DNA of 64,000 bases from JABWBD01 sp040768665 (lineage in GTDB: Bacteria > Planctomycetota > Planctomycetia > Pirellulales > Thermoguttaceae), in assembly GCA_040768665.1 (NCBI GenBank), contig JAXGMN010000021.1:62001-126000 (forward strand), given 5' to 3'. Position 1 is the first letter of the stretch. Each line of letters opens with the position of its first letter. The position numbers and the translations under genes were made by a program. Below the pieces are notes generated by a model, which saw only the letters and a list, made by a program, of their open reading frames with translations, was not told the origin of the DNA and did not search any database. This document shows, piece by piece, positions 8,612 through 17,950 of the stretch.

Positions 8612-9999
8612 GATCGAGCCCTCCCGCTGCCGCTCACCGTATGGTAGGATTGGATCGTCTCCTGGTACACTGCCAACAGATCACGAGTCAGTCGACGAAT
8701 ATCATACTTCTGCTTGACGAATTCGTGTCCGCAGCGGCCAAGTTCCGGCCATCTCTCAGGATGACGGATCAGCATGGCGATCCGATCTGCAAACGCAGCG
8801 ACGTCCCTCTCGGGAACCAGGTATCCGGTCTGTCCGTCCCGCAGGCCCTCCGGGAAGGCGCCGTGGCGAGTGGCGATTACGGGCAATCCGGTCGCCTGGG
8901 CCTCCTGCAAAACGAGTCCCTGTCCCTCCTGGTCTCCTTCCACACTGACGCTCGTCAGCAGGAACAGGTGAGCGTCTTTCATCATCTGCCGGACGTCGTT
9001 GGTGTTGCGCGCCCCGTGGAAGGTGACGATTGGCTCGATTCCCAAATCCTTCGCCAGCAGGTGTAGACTCTCGCGAAGTGGACCGTCGCCGACGATGTCA
9101 TATCCGATTTGCGGCTGAACGCCCCTCTCTCCATCGTCCGGCAGAGAGTGCCCATCCGCGGTCATGCGCCGGGCTACCTCGGCGACTGCGCGAAGGGCGT
9201 ATTCCACCCCCTTGATTTCGACCAGCCGCGCGACGGTCAGTAGACGCACGGGTTCGTCCCGTCTGCGATGACGCTCAAGAAAAGGAAATTCGTCGGTGTT
9301 CAGACCCACCGGAATCTCAACGATCTTGTCAGCCGGACACCCGAGGTCCTCAAGTCGCAGGCGAGTGAAGCCGCTGTTGGCGACAATTCGATCCGCCTGG
9401 GCAAACAGCCCGTCATAGACACGGCGACCGTGTATCCGGGGGTAGGTGGTAAAGTCGTATCCATGAAAGCTGACGACAAGCGGCGCAGCCCAAACCTCCC
9501 GGAGGTAACAAAAGCTGCGACCTACCGGACCGAAATGGATATGGATCAGGTCGTAACGACGAAAAAACCGCGTGTAGAAACGGTGAAGATAATACAGGCT
9601 TGCGAGCGAAATGGCGTGCGCGCCGTATTGCCGGGCATCGATCGCCGCGAAGCTCAGCCGGGGCGACCGCACGAAGCACTGCAAAAAACAGGGCAGCGCC
9701 CGTAGATGGCGCAGCGCATTGGAGATGGGCCGTTCGGCGTCGGGCAGCCAAGTCTTGCCCCAGAACGGGCGCGCCGGCATCGCCCATCTGCCCGATTCCG
9801 GTGGTATATGGTCTTCCAAATAGACGGTTCGCTCGTTCAATCCATATTGGCCAAACTCCGGATGGACCGGTCCTTTACCCGGACGCCATTCTGCATAGAC
9901 GTCGACCTCGTGGCCCGCGTCCATCAAGCCTGTAATCTGGCGGAGGATGAAAGTCTCCGATATCACGGGGAATTTGTCGAGCACAAATGCGATACGCAT
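8605..9999 (-). CDS. GT4 family glycosyltransferase
   Basis: The start is ATG 9999, giving MRIAFVLDKFPVISETFILR, a standard GT4 N-terminus; an upstream in-frame start at 10035 would add 12 unconserved residues. The 464-residue protein has the acceptor-side IHIHFGPVG and VSFHGYDFT, the middle IVEIPVGLNTDEFPF..RLLTVARLVEIKGVEYALRA, and the donor-side EGQGLVLQEAQATGLPVIAT with the EX7E pattern. It resembles colanic-acid/exopolysaccharide enzymes of the WcaL type. Its stop overlaps the pyruvyltransferase start (8605-8611), so these two are co-transcribed toward the rightward sugar cluster. Confidence 0.88.
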   Translation of the reverse strand: MRIAFVLDKFPVISETFILRQITGLMDAGHEVDVYAEWRPGKGPVHPEFGQYGLNERTVYLEDHIPPESGRWAMPARPFWGKTWLPDAERPISNALRHLRALPCFLQCFVRSPRLSFAAIDARQYGAHAISLASLYYLHRFYTRFFRRYDLIHIHFGPVGRSFCYLREVWAAPLVVSFHGYDFTTYPRIHGRRVYDGLFAQADRIVANSGFTRLRLEDLGCPADKIVEIPVGLNTDEFPFLERHRRRDEPVRLLTVARLVEIKGVEYALRAVAEVARRMTADGHSLPDDGERGVQPQIGYDIVGDGPLRESLHLLAKDLGIEPIVTFHGARNTNDVRQMMKDAHLFLLTSVSVEGDQEGQGLVLQEAQATGLPVIATRHGAFPEGLRDGQTGYLVPERDVAAFADRIAMLIRHPERWPELGRCGHEFVKQKYDIRRLTRDLLAVYQETIQSYHTVSGSGRARSC

Positions 10000-10233
10000 G
10001 TTTATATGTCGGTTCTTGGACCGTCGCCCCACCAAGAGAACCGTCCAGGGCGCTCATCGCCCATCGTTCGAGACTCGGCGTACTGCCCCACGCCTAAGAC
10101 AAAACCCGCCCGAGATCCGCCATTTCCAGGCGGGATTGGTTCCGTCCGAGACGGGCACGGCCTTTGAGCATGTTGTCTCAATTGCAGCCTGATACGCCCC
10201 AAAGGCGGGGATCTAATCGGCCTCAATGCTTGC

Positions 10234-11291
10234 CTACACGTAGATTTTACTAAGTGGCGGGGGAGCAAGCGAATCCGGTTTAATGTCTGCATCGTCAACT
10301 AAAATGTTCGGGTAGAGCCGCTTCAATTTGATTCGCTTTGTCGTGGTGAACTGCCAATCGACGCTCTTGTTTCTCGGTATGGGGTGGACCACGCGGCAAT
10401 TTCGGATTGCAGCGTCTCAAGGTCGCCGATGCGTCGGTCTTCAAGCATTGGCTGGTCATGCACTCACTCGCATTCCGCCACGTTGAGCCAACGCCGTGCT
10501 TGGGTAAACGAATCGACCGGCGGACATAATTCCGGCCTGTTCTAGCGGAACTTCGTGGGGCTGAGCGTGTTGTTCGTTGTCGAGACAACGTGATCCGCTG
10601 ACGCCGGCAACGGTATCGAGCAAGTGGCGATTTAGCGCCATCGTCCTGGGCGTCGCGCGGTCGCTTCGGTCGAGAGTCGGCAAACATGGAAATGCTCGCT
10701 GTCCTTGGCTGTATTCGTAATCACTCGGTGTCCTTGTCGCCGATCATCAGTCCGCCGATGAGTTGCACTGGTTTCGTCCGCCGACGGGGCAGGTCAGGCT
10801 TTCGTCCGTTTCACTTCTCCATGTTGGCGACAAACTCCCGTCGGCTCGGGAGGATCACCCAGTATCGATTTTCCGTTGGTCATACCGTTTTTAGCGTCTG
10901 CGGACCGTCCGGCTGATCGATTCCACGATCTCAGTTCCACCATTTGATCGGCCAGCAGTCGCACGTCAATGGCCAAAGCCGGCGGGCGGCCTGCCAACCG
11001 CAGCGCGATCGTTTTGCCTCGGCTGCGCCGTCGAGCAACTTCGGCGTTGGCGACGTCTTCCGTTCCTTGCGACAGTGCCCCCTCGAAACCTTCGAGGACG
11101 AAGGCTGCCGCACGTTCTCGACCGTTCGCGTCAACCGACTGCCTCGCTGATCTTGGCGTCATCCCAAGCCGGCCCATCGGCGTCGGCCTTAGCCGTCGCC
11201 CGCCGCAATTTCTCCGATTTGCCCGTTTTCTTGATCGTCGCCGCAGATCGCTCGTTCCTCGTCCGTGAGCCGCACGATATACTTTGTTCAT
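10234..11291 (-). pseudogene. Decayed IS630-family transposase
   Basis: No single frame is open, but pieces in different leftward frames line up in the order of an IS630 transposase. From ATG 11291: MNKVY..; then NGR-TVENVRQ and a helix-turn-helix-like run near 11100-11000; then CDCWPIKWWN / LLADQMVELR near 10950; then PKHG..LN near 10490; and finally WQFTTTKRIKLKRLYPNIL, stopping at 10234. The last motif is the usual IS630 C-terminus. Several frameshifts and stops separate the parts, so this is an old inactive copy. No intact terminal repeats were recognised. It lies between the polysaccharide cluster and the export genes. Confidence 0.6.
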
Positions 11292-11436
11292 CCGAACCTC
11301 CTTGTTGAAGCGGAGGTTCTCAAAAATCGACCGGTTTGACAACCCGAATTTTAGCTTGGACGAGGCACTAGGCCGACTTTGCCGATTAGATGAAATACGC
11401 AAAGTTTGCCGACTTCGTCGCTTGCCGTGACTCCGA

Positions 11437-13860
11437 ATGAACCGATCACCGCGTGCCTTTCGTGCTAGCATGGCCGGTTTGATGGCCTGCACGTTGGTGC
11501 TGTGCTCAGCGCTGGGCATCGGCTGCGCGCCGCGGGTGTATCGGCTGCGGGCGGACTGGGAGAGCTACGGGATTCTGAAGGAGAAGAGCCGGCGTGTGGA
11601 GGCCGCCCAGCCGCGTTTGTGCATCGAGCCGCCACCGGCTTCGAGGAATTTCGACCGGTTCAATCCCGACTGCCCGCCCTTGCCGCCGGACGACCTCGCG
11701 GCACACGTGGAGATGGCCCGCGCCGACTGCACACCCCACGCTGGTGGCTGGCATAAGCATGGCAGCGCACCGGGGATTGAAGATCCCAGTTGGAGAGCGT
11801 ACCTGAAGCTGGGGGAGGATGGCAGCCTCAAGCTCGACAGGGATCGTTCCGTCGAATTGGCACTGTTGCACAGCCGGGAGTATCAATTCGAACTGGAACA
11901 GCTCTACCTCACTGCCTTGCGGCTGACGCTCCAGCGGTTTGAGTTCCAGCTCCAGTGGTTCGGAAGCAATACGACCGACTACGAGCATTTCGGCGATCGG
12001 GCCGTCGGCAATCCGAACTTCCCGGATGAAAGCAACCGGTTGAATGTCTTCAACAATATCGGGTTCAGCCGGGCTTTCACCACGGGCGGGCAACTGCTGG
12101 TGGACTTTGCCAACACGTTTGTCTTCGAGTACAACGGGGCCGACACGAGTTTCGCGTTTTCCAACCTCGCCATCCGTTTGTCCCAACCGCTGCTGCGCGG
12201 CGCGTGGCGCGAAGTTCGCATGGAGCCGCTCACCCAGGCGGAACGCGACGTTCTCTACCAGGTCCGCGACTTCGCCCGATTCCGCAAAGTCTTCTATTTC
12301 CAGCTCGTTTCAGGCCAGCAGGGCTACCTGGCGTTGCTGCGGCAGTTGCAGGCGATCCGGAACCTGCGGGCCACGCTGGTCAGCCTGGAGCAGAACCTGC
12401 GGGCCAACGAGGCGCTGGCCGAGGCGGGAATCGTCACCCCAATCACCGTCGACCAGGTCTTTCAGAGCTACCAGTCGGGCCGGTTGGCGATCATCCAGGC
12501 CGAGAATAATCTGGAAACCTCCCTGGACGCGTTCAAGATTCGCCTGGGGCTGCCTCCGGAGCTCGACGTGAAGCTGGACGATTCGGTCCTGGCGCCGTTC
12601 GAATTGAATTCGCCGGAGATCAATCGCCTGGAAAAAGAGCTGACGGAACTGCTCGTTTCGTTTCGCGAGCGCGACGAAGCGCCTTCACGAGCCAGCATCG
12701 TGCAGGGCCTGACGGAACTCGAGTCGCTGCACGAGGAGCTCGTCAAGCAAATCGGCGAGGTGGCGGCGGAACTCGGGCGTTGGAAGTCCCAAGCCGAGCC
12801 TCCTGCCACCCAAGACGAGGAGGTCTCGGAAAGGGTGGCCTCCGCCCAGCGGGTCTTGGCGGAAAGGCTGGAGGGGGTGCGGGAGGACTTGCAGGAGAGC
12901 GGGCGGGACATCCTCGCCGTGACGGCGAACGTGCAACGACAACTGCCGATCGAAGAGGCGTGGGAGGCGATCCAGCGACTTTGCCGCCAGGAATCGGCCA
13001 GATTGTCCGACCTGTTCGTGATCCAGACCCAAATCCGCGCCTACTTGATTCAGCTCGACCCGATCGAGTACGAGGAGGACGAGGCCGTCGTCGAGGGGCT
13101 CAACAATCGACTCGATCTGAAGAACCGGCGGGCCGAGGTGGTGGATGCTTGGCGGAAGATCAAGGTTGCCGCCGACGGCCTGGAATCTGACCTGGACCTC
13201 TTCCTGGAGGGGGACATTGCCACAGAACTAGATGGCACGAACCCCGTCGCGTTTTCCCGCAGGGCCAACCACTATCGAGTCGGCGTGCAGTTCGACGGAC
13301 CGCTAAATCGGAGGGCGGAGCGCAACATTTATCGGGCAGAGCTGGTAGACTACCAGAGAGCGCGGCGTGCATTTATCGCCAGTCGCGACGCAATCGTGCA
13401 GGATATTCGGTTGGACCTCCGCAATCTGGAGGCCGATCGGTTGAATTTTGAGATCGCCCGCGAACAATTGGTGGCAGCCGCTCGTCAAGTGGAACTCGCC
13501 CGGGTCCAGCTCCTTTCTCCCGAGCAGTCCGGCGATTCCAGCACGACCCAGGACGCATTGGACGCGTTGAACACCCTACTGGACGCCAAGAACTCCCTCG
13601 TAGCCACTTGGATCGCGTACCAGACCGATCGCCTGAAGCTCCTTCTGGACATCGAGGCTCTTCAACTGAATGAGCGTGGACTCAAGCAGAACGACGACTT
13701 CCGAGACACGGAACCGCCCGGACTCCCCGAGCCCATCCCCCGGCCCGAGCCACTCCCCCAGTCCTCGCCCGAAGCCGGTGGCGACGATCGTGGCGATGTT
13801 CTCAAGGCCCGGTTCGTCATCCCCGAACCGGAGGCTTCTTCGATGGTTGATGACCATTAG
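11437..13860 (+). CDS. TolC-like outer-membrane efflux lipoprotein
   Basis: The 807-residue protein starts with a lipoprotein signal (LVLCSALGIG before Cys ~27, lipobox GIGC). From ~residue 125 it shows TolC-type features: an aromatic-rich beta region (FSRAFTTGGQLLVDFANTF, LAIRLSQPLLRGAWREVRME), then long helices (LRATLVSLEQNLRANEALAE, ITVDQVFQSYQSGRLAIIQA, LDAFKIRLGLPP). The second half repeats the pattern with FDGPLNRRAERNIYRAELVD. Between the two halves is an extra charged helical insert of ~150 residues (about nt 12620-13070), which makes it almost twice the length of Escherichia coli TolC. With the next two genes it should form an export channel across the envelope. Confidence 0.75.
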   Translation: MNRSPRAFRASMAGLMACTLVLCSALGIGCAPRVYRLRADWESYGILKEKSRRVEAAQPRLCIEPPPASRNFDRFNPDCPPLPPDDLAAHVEMARADCTPHAGGWHKHGSAPGIEDPSWRAYLKLGEDGSLKLDRDRSVELALLHSREYQFELEQLYLTALRLTLQRFEFQLQWFGSNTTDYEHFGDRAVGNPNFPDESNRLNVFNNIGFSRAFTTGGQLLVDFANTFVFEYNGADTSFAFSNLAIRLSQPLLRGAWREVRMEPLTQAERDVLYQVRDFARFRKVFYFQLVSGQQGYLALLRQLQAIRNLRATLVSLEQNLRANEALAEAGIVTPITVDQVFQSYQSGRLAIIQAENNLETSLDAFKIRLGLPPELDVKLDDSVLAPFELNSPEINRLEKELTELLVSFRERDEAPSRASIVQGLTELESLHEELVKQIGEVAAELGRWKSQAEPPATQDEEVSERVASAQRVLAERLEGVREDLQESGRDILAVTANVQRQLPIEEAWEAIQRLCRQESARLSDLFVIQTQIRAYLIQLDPIEYEEDEAVVEGLNNRLDLKNRRAEVVDAWRKIKVAADGLESDLDLFLEGDIATELDGTNPVAFSRRANHYRVGVQFDGPLNRRAERNIYRAELVDYQRARRAFIASRDAIVQDIRLDLRNLEADRLNFEIAREQLVAAARQVELARVQLLSPEQSGDSSTTQDALDALNTLLDAKNSLVATWIAYQTDRLKLLLDIEALQLNERGLKQNDDFRDTEPPGLPEPIPRPEPLPQSSPEAGGDDRGDVLKARFVIPEPEASSMVDDH

Positions 13861-15352
13861 CGCCGTCGTGGCCGTCGCCATCTGCGGCGTGGTCCTCTTC
13901 TCCGCGATTTCCGGTTGGATCCTCCCGCAGTCCCAAGCGTCGGGCGACGTGACGGCGACGGTGGTCCGCGCGACGATCCCCATCCTCGTTACCTGCGGTG
14001 GCGAATTGGAGAGTGCGCAAGGTGTTCAGGTGCTTTGCGAGGTGGAACTGAAGGAGGGGGTCAAGATCGTGGAAATGGCTCCGGAAGGCGCCGTAGTCAC
14101 CGAGGGGGACGTGGTCATTCGGCTCGATCCGTCGGCGCTCAACGATCAGTTGGCGGCCCAAGAGATTGCGGTGACCCAGGCCGACGCAATGGTCAAAGCT
14201 GCCACCGAGGATCTGAAAATTCAGAAGAACCTGGCGGCCAGCACGATCGCCGAGGCGGAGCTGGCCAAGACCTTGGCCGAGTTGGACCTGGAGAAGTACC
14301 TCGAAGGCGATTACAGCGTGGAGCTCAACGAATTGCAGGGCTCCATCGCGCTGAAGCAGACCGAGTTGCAGGAGGCCAAGGAAACCGTCGAGTTCTATTC
14401 CGACCTGGTCAAGAAAGGTTTTCGCACGCCGGAGCAATTGCGAGCCAAAGAACAAGCCGTCGAACAGGCGAGCTATGAGCTGACCAGCAACGAGGAAAGG
14501 CTCGAAGTTCTGAAGCAGTACACGCGCAAGCGCCAGGTGGCGGAGCTGACCGCCAAGGCCGACGAAGCCGGGCGGGAATTGGAGCGAGCCAAAGGAAGCA
14601 GCGCCGCAACCGTTGCCAAGGCCCAGTCGGACCTCGATGTTGCCGAGGCCACGGCACGCCTGGAACACCAGCAACTCCAGCGGCTCCAAAGGCAGATCGA
14701 GCTGTGCGAGATCACGGCTCCCTCGCGAGGGACTCTCGTCTACTCCCATGGCCAAAAGGATCCACTCGATCCGGGCGACACCGTCCATTTCAAACAAAAG
14801 CTGTTTACGATCACCAATCTCGCCCGGATGCAGGTGAAAGCGTTCGTTCACGAATCGGATGTCAAGAAGGTTCGCGGGGGACTGCCCGCGGAGGTCCGGG
14901 TGGATGCCCTGCCCGATCTTACTTTGCGCGGCCAGGTGGAAAGCGTGGCCGACTTCTACGACGGGACACGCCATTGGCTTTCGGGCGGAGTCAAGGAGTA
15001 CTCGACGATCATTGCGATCGACGGGGTCCCCGAGGGCGGATTGAAGCCCGGCATGACCTCCCAGGTGCAGATTCGCGTCGGCGAGCTTTCCGATTGCCTG
15101 ACGGTGCCCATACCGGCCGTCGTGGACAACGATGGGCGGTACTACTGCTACGTGATGACGAGCGACGGGGCGGAGCGTCGATCGGTGAGGATCGGTGCGA
15201 ATACGGAAAGCTACGTGGAAATCACCCAAGGGTTGGCCGAGCGCGAGAGGGTCGCTTTGGACGCGCGCTACCGCTGGCAGTCGGAACTGGACAACGGCGG
15301 CCACGGCGAAGAGCCTTCCGAGGGTGCGGCATCGCTGGCGCGAGCCGACTGA
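13796..15352 (+). CDS. HlyD/MacA-like periplasmic adaptor subunit
   Basis: I place the start at ATG 13796, overlapping the outer-membrane gene by 65 bases; ATG 13850 is the other choice. The product has one N-terminal membrane anchor (MTISAVVAVAICGVVLFSAI), then a lipoyl half (GAVVTEGDVVIRLDPSALND), a long alpha-helical hairpin (about nt 14140-14690), the second lipoyl half (CEITAPSRGTLVYSHGQKDP) and beta-barrel segments (MQVKAFVHESDVKKVRGGLP, LKPGMTSQVQIRV). This is the order of membrane-fusion proteins that link an inner-membrane pump to a TolC-like channel. The position directly after the channel gene supports this. Confidence 0.8.
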   Translation: MFSRPGSSSPNRRLLRWLMTISAVVAVAICGVVLFSAISGWILPQSQASGDVTATVVRATIPILVTCGGELESAQGVQVLCEVELKEGVKIVEMAPEGAVVTEGDVVIRLDPSALNDQLAAQEIAVTQADAMVKAATEDLKIQKNLAASTIAEAELAKTLAELDLEKYLEGDYSVELNELQGSIALKQTELQEAKETVEFYSDLVKKGFRTPEQLRAKEQAVEQASYELTSNEERLEVLKQYTRKRQVAELTAKADEAGRELERAKGSSAATVAKAQSDLDVAEATARLEHQQLQRLQRQIELCEITAPSRGTLVYSHGQKDPLDPGDTVHFKQKLFTITNLARMQVKAFVHESDVKKVRGGLPAEVRVDALPDLTLRGQVESVADFYDGTRHWLSGGVKEYSTIIAIDGVPEGGLKPGMTSQVQIRVGELSDCLTVPIPAVVDNDGRYYCYVMTSDGAERRSVRIGANTESYVEITQGLAERERVALDARYRWQSELDNGGHGEEPSEGAASLARAD

Positions 15353-15382
15353 TCCGGCCCGCCTTCCAAGGACCCGATAGAC

Positions 15383-16663
15383 GTGTTTGTGCAGAAGCTG
15401 ACCCGCTCGATCGTCCTCGGCGTCAAGAGCCTGACGCTCCACAAGCTGCGGTCGTTCCTGACCGTTCTGGGAGTCGTTTTCGGGATCGCTTCGGTGATCG
15501 TGATGCTGGCCGTGGGCGAGGGCGCCCGGCAGGAAGCCGTCCAGGTGATCAATGAGTTGGGGGCGACGAATATCATCCTTCGCAGCGTCAAGCCGGCGGG
15601 AATCGGCGCCGACGGCAAAAACGCCGGGGCGATCCGCTACGGCCTGACTTCCAAGGATCTGCGTCGGATCCAACGCTCCCTTCCGACGATCCGGTCGGTG
15701 GCTCCCATGCGTGAACACCGGCGGAGGATGGCGTGGCGAAACCGTCGCACGGAAGGCCGCGTTGTCGGCATCACGCCCGAGTATCAGGCCCTGAACGACA
15801 TCGGACTCACGCAAGGGCGCTTCATCGAACCGTTGGACTGCCGTCGAAGCTCTACGGTGGCGGTGCTGGGGGCCGAAGTCGCGCAGAAGCTGTTTCCGCT
15901 GGAGAGCCCCCTGGGCCGGTCGATTCGGATCGACGAGTATCAGTACTATCGCGTGATCGGTGTCGCGAAGCCTCGCGCCGCCTCACCGGGCTTGGGGAGC
16001 AGCCTCCCCGCGCAGGATTTCAATCGCGACGTCTACATCCCGTTTCCCACGGATCAGAAGCGGTTTGGCGAAAACGTCGTCTTCGACCGGGGCGGCGCTC
16101 AGCCGCCCGAGAAGGTCGAGATCAGCCAGTTGACCCTGGCTGTCCGCGATACCGAGCAGGTGAAATCGACCTCTCGGATCGTGGAGTCGATCATCCGCCA
16201 GAGTCACCGCCGGGACGAAACCTCGATGACCGTCCCTCTGGACCTGCTGGAGAAGGCCGAACGGACGCAGCGGATTTTTACCTGGGTGCTTGCCGCCATC
16301 GCGTCGATCTCGCTGCTGGTGGGCGGGATCGGCATCATGAACATCATGCTGGCCACCGTCACCGAGCGGACCCGGGAGATCGGAATTCGCCGCGCGCTGG
16401 GCGCGCGGCGCTCCGATATCGTTTGGCAGTTCCTGGTCGAGACGCTGGTTCTGTCCGGCACGGGTGGTGTGATTGGAATCGCCTTGGGGTTCACGGGCTC
16501 CTACTTCGCTTCGCTAACCGCCGGCCTGCCAACCATCGTGCAGCCTTGGTCGCCGCTGTTGGCCCTCGTGATCTCCATCAGCGTCGGGCTCGTTTTCGGC
16601 GTATTTCCGGCGCGCCGCGCCGCCCTGATGGACCCTGTCGAGGCGCTGCGTCACGAAGGGTGA
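15383..16663 (+). CDS. MacB-like ABC transporter permease
   Basis: The start is GTG 15383. The 426-residue protein has the FtsX/MacB layout: an N-terminal helix (LHKLRSFLTVLGVVFGIASV), a large periplasmic MacB-PCD-type domain, and three C-terminal membrane helices (FTWVLAAIASISLLVGGIGI, LVLSGTGGVIGIALGFTGSY, LLALVISISVGLVFGVFPAR) with the conserved cytoplasmic loop ERTREIGIRRALGARRSDI. No nucleotide-binding domain is fused and none lies beside it, although such permeases need an ATPase; it must be supplied from another locus. Substrate is unknown: MacB relatives export peptides, lipoproteins or macrolides. Confidence 0.82.
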   Translation: MFVQKLTRSIVLGVKSLTLHKLRSFLTVLGVVFGIASVIVMLAVGEGARQEAVQVINELGATNIILRSVKPAGIGADGKNAGAIRYGLTSKDLRRIQRSLPTIRSVAPMREHRRRMAWRNRRTEGRVVGITPEYQALNDIGLTQGRFIEPLDCRRSSTVAVLGAEVAQKLFPLESPLGRSIRIDEYQYYRVIGVAKPRAASPGLGSSLPAQDFNRDVYIPFPTDQKRFGENVVFDRGGAQPPEKVEISQLTLAVRDTEQVKSTSRIVESIIRQSHRRDETSMTVPLDLLEKAERTQRIFTWVLAAIASISLLVGGIGIMNIMLATVTERTREIGIRRALGARRSDIVWQFLVETLVLSGTGGVIGIALGFTGSYFASLTAGLPTIVQPWSPLLALVISISVGLVFGVFPARRAALMDPVEALRHEG

Positions 16664-17135
16664 AGTTTCCCCTCGATCCGCACCCCCGCCTCGCGCAACC
16701 GCTCCTCCCAGCCGTCCGTCGTCCCAATCCCGGCCGCATCCTTCAGTAATCCCCGCTCCTCCTCCCGCCGCGTCGCCGGCAATTTCCCGCGTCGCCATTC
16801 TTTTGGCCGAAGGCCATCGCCAACGTAGCCTGGGGGTCCTCACCCCAGGAATCGATTCTCCCGCGCGACTTCTTGAGCGGCGGGCGTTTCCGAAGCCACG
16901 TCAGTTCCGAGAGCAGCCTCCTGGACAAGCTTTGAACAGGAGCGAACGGAGGCAACGGAGAGATCTTCCTCCGTTATCTCCGTTAGCTCCTGTTCAGGAC
17001 TTCTGTTCTTGCTCGAGTCCTTCTGGTCATAATTCTGCCACCCTCCATCTCCGATCGTTTTGCACCGCCTCGCCCAGCCATTAGACTATCCCTCAACCCC
17101 AGCTAGCCACTAACCACTAATCGCCGCGGAACCGG
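16664..17135. other. Intergenic stretch without recognisable gene
   Basis: No coding signal is convincing in these 472 bases. It contains a 64-base imperfect palindrome (listed separately) and otherwise unstructured C-rich sequence. Confidence 0.5.
16933..16996. repeat. 64-base imperfect palindrome built from AACGGAG units
   Basis: The left arm TGAACAGGAGCGAACGGAGG continues with CAACGGAG and pairs with the right arm, whose complement reads TGAACAGGAGCTAACGGAGA then TAACGGAGG. The centre is AGATCT. Each arm is itself a short tandem of AACGGAG. No T-run follows, so it is not a simple terminator. Confidence 0.7.
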
Positions 17136-17357
17136 ATGGCAAGGGTGGAGACTCTGGAACCGTCGGACGTGCGGGCGGTCATGCTGGGGATGCCGTTGGA
17201 GAAGTTCGAGCGGCGGAAGTATCTGAAGTACGACCGGGACCTGGCTTACGTGCGATTCCATCCAGATCTTTGGCGGCGGCTCGGGCCGGACGATCTTCAG
17301 AAGCTTCGGCAAGTCGCCGAAGAAAGCGTCGCGAGGTACTATGAGCGAATCGCCTGA
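17136..17357 (+). CDS. Small conserved-looking hypothetical protein
   Basis: The frame encodes 73 residues from ATG 17136 to a stop that overlaps the HIT-protein start by 17 bases. It is charged and soluble, with no signal peptide or metal motif; the central part reads LEKFERRKYLKYDRDLAYVR and it ends in a basic helix. I do not recognise the family. The overlap suggests it is the first gene of a two-gene unit with the HIT hydrolase. Confidence 0.55.
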   Translation: MARVETLEPSDVRAVMLGMPLEKFERRKYLKYDRDLAYVRFHPDLWRRLGPDDLQKLRQVAEESVARYYERIA

Positions 17358-17736
17358 TCCTGGATGCCCGTTTTGCGGTCTGCCGCCGGAGCGGATTCTG
17401 GGGGAGAATCGGCTTGCGGTGGCGACTGCGGACTGCTACCCGGTCACGCCTGGGCACACTCTCATCATCGCACGTCGGCATGTGTCGGACTTCTTTGAAC
17501 TGGGTGCGGACGAGGTACTTGGGGTTTGGAAGCTGCTGACGGCCGTGCGCCAGCGGCTGGACGCTGAACTGCGCCCCGAGGGTTACAATGTTGGTATGAA
17601 CGTCGGGGCAGCCGCTGGCCAGACGATTCCGCACGTGCATGTTCACCTCATTCCGCGGTACTCTGCGGACGTGGCGGAGCCGATTGGCGGGGTCAGGAAT
17701 GTGATTCCGGGAAGGGGGAAATACCCGTTCGTCTGA
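17341..17736 (+). CDS. HIT-family nucleotide hydrolase/transferase
   Basis: A 131-residue protein with a complete HIT domain: an N-terminal CPFC zinc-knuckle-like start (CPFCGLPPERILGENRLAVA), TPGHTLIIARRHV, and the catalytic triad motif HVHVHLIPRY near residue 100, preceded by GYNVGMNVGAAAGQ. Family members hydrolyse or transfer adenylyl/nucleotidyl groups (Hint, Ap4A-type activities). It is cytoplasmic. ATG 17341 is chosen because CPFC then falls at the usual distance from the N-terminus. Confidence 0.9.
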   Translation: MSESPDPGCPFCGLPPERILGENRLAVATADCYPVTPGHTLIIARRHVSDFFELGADEVLGVWKLLTAVRQRLDAELRPEGYNVGMNVGAAAGQTIPHVHVHLIPRYSADVAEPIGGVRNVIPGRGKYPFV

Positions 17737-17950
17737 TTGCCCGGGCCGGATTGCTCGGCGTTCGTCGGGAAGGTGAGTGTGCCAGCCGGACGTTCAAAGA
17801 GCCACGATCGCGAGTCGGCTCGCGAGGCATTTCGGTCTCGGCCAGCGGCGTTTGACGCGTTGGTCGATGTGACCGACGCGCGCTGGGACGTGGGGTCCAA
17901 AACGCAAGAGGTCATGTGGCGGCGCGACCTCCTGGACCCGAAGCGGCGCA

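Noticed and set aside
13817..15814. A 665-codon leftward open frame
   Set aside because: It lies fully antisense to the adaptor and permease genes, whose domains are clear. Long antisense frames are expected in GC-rich DNA.
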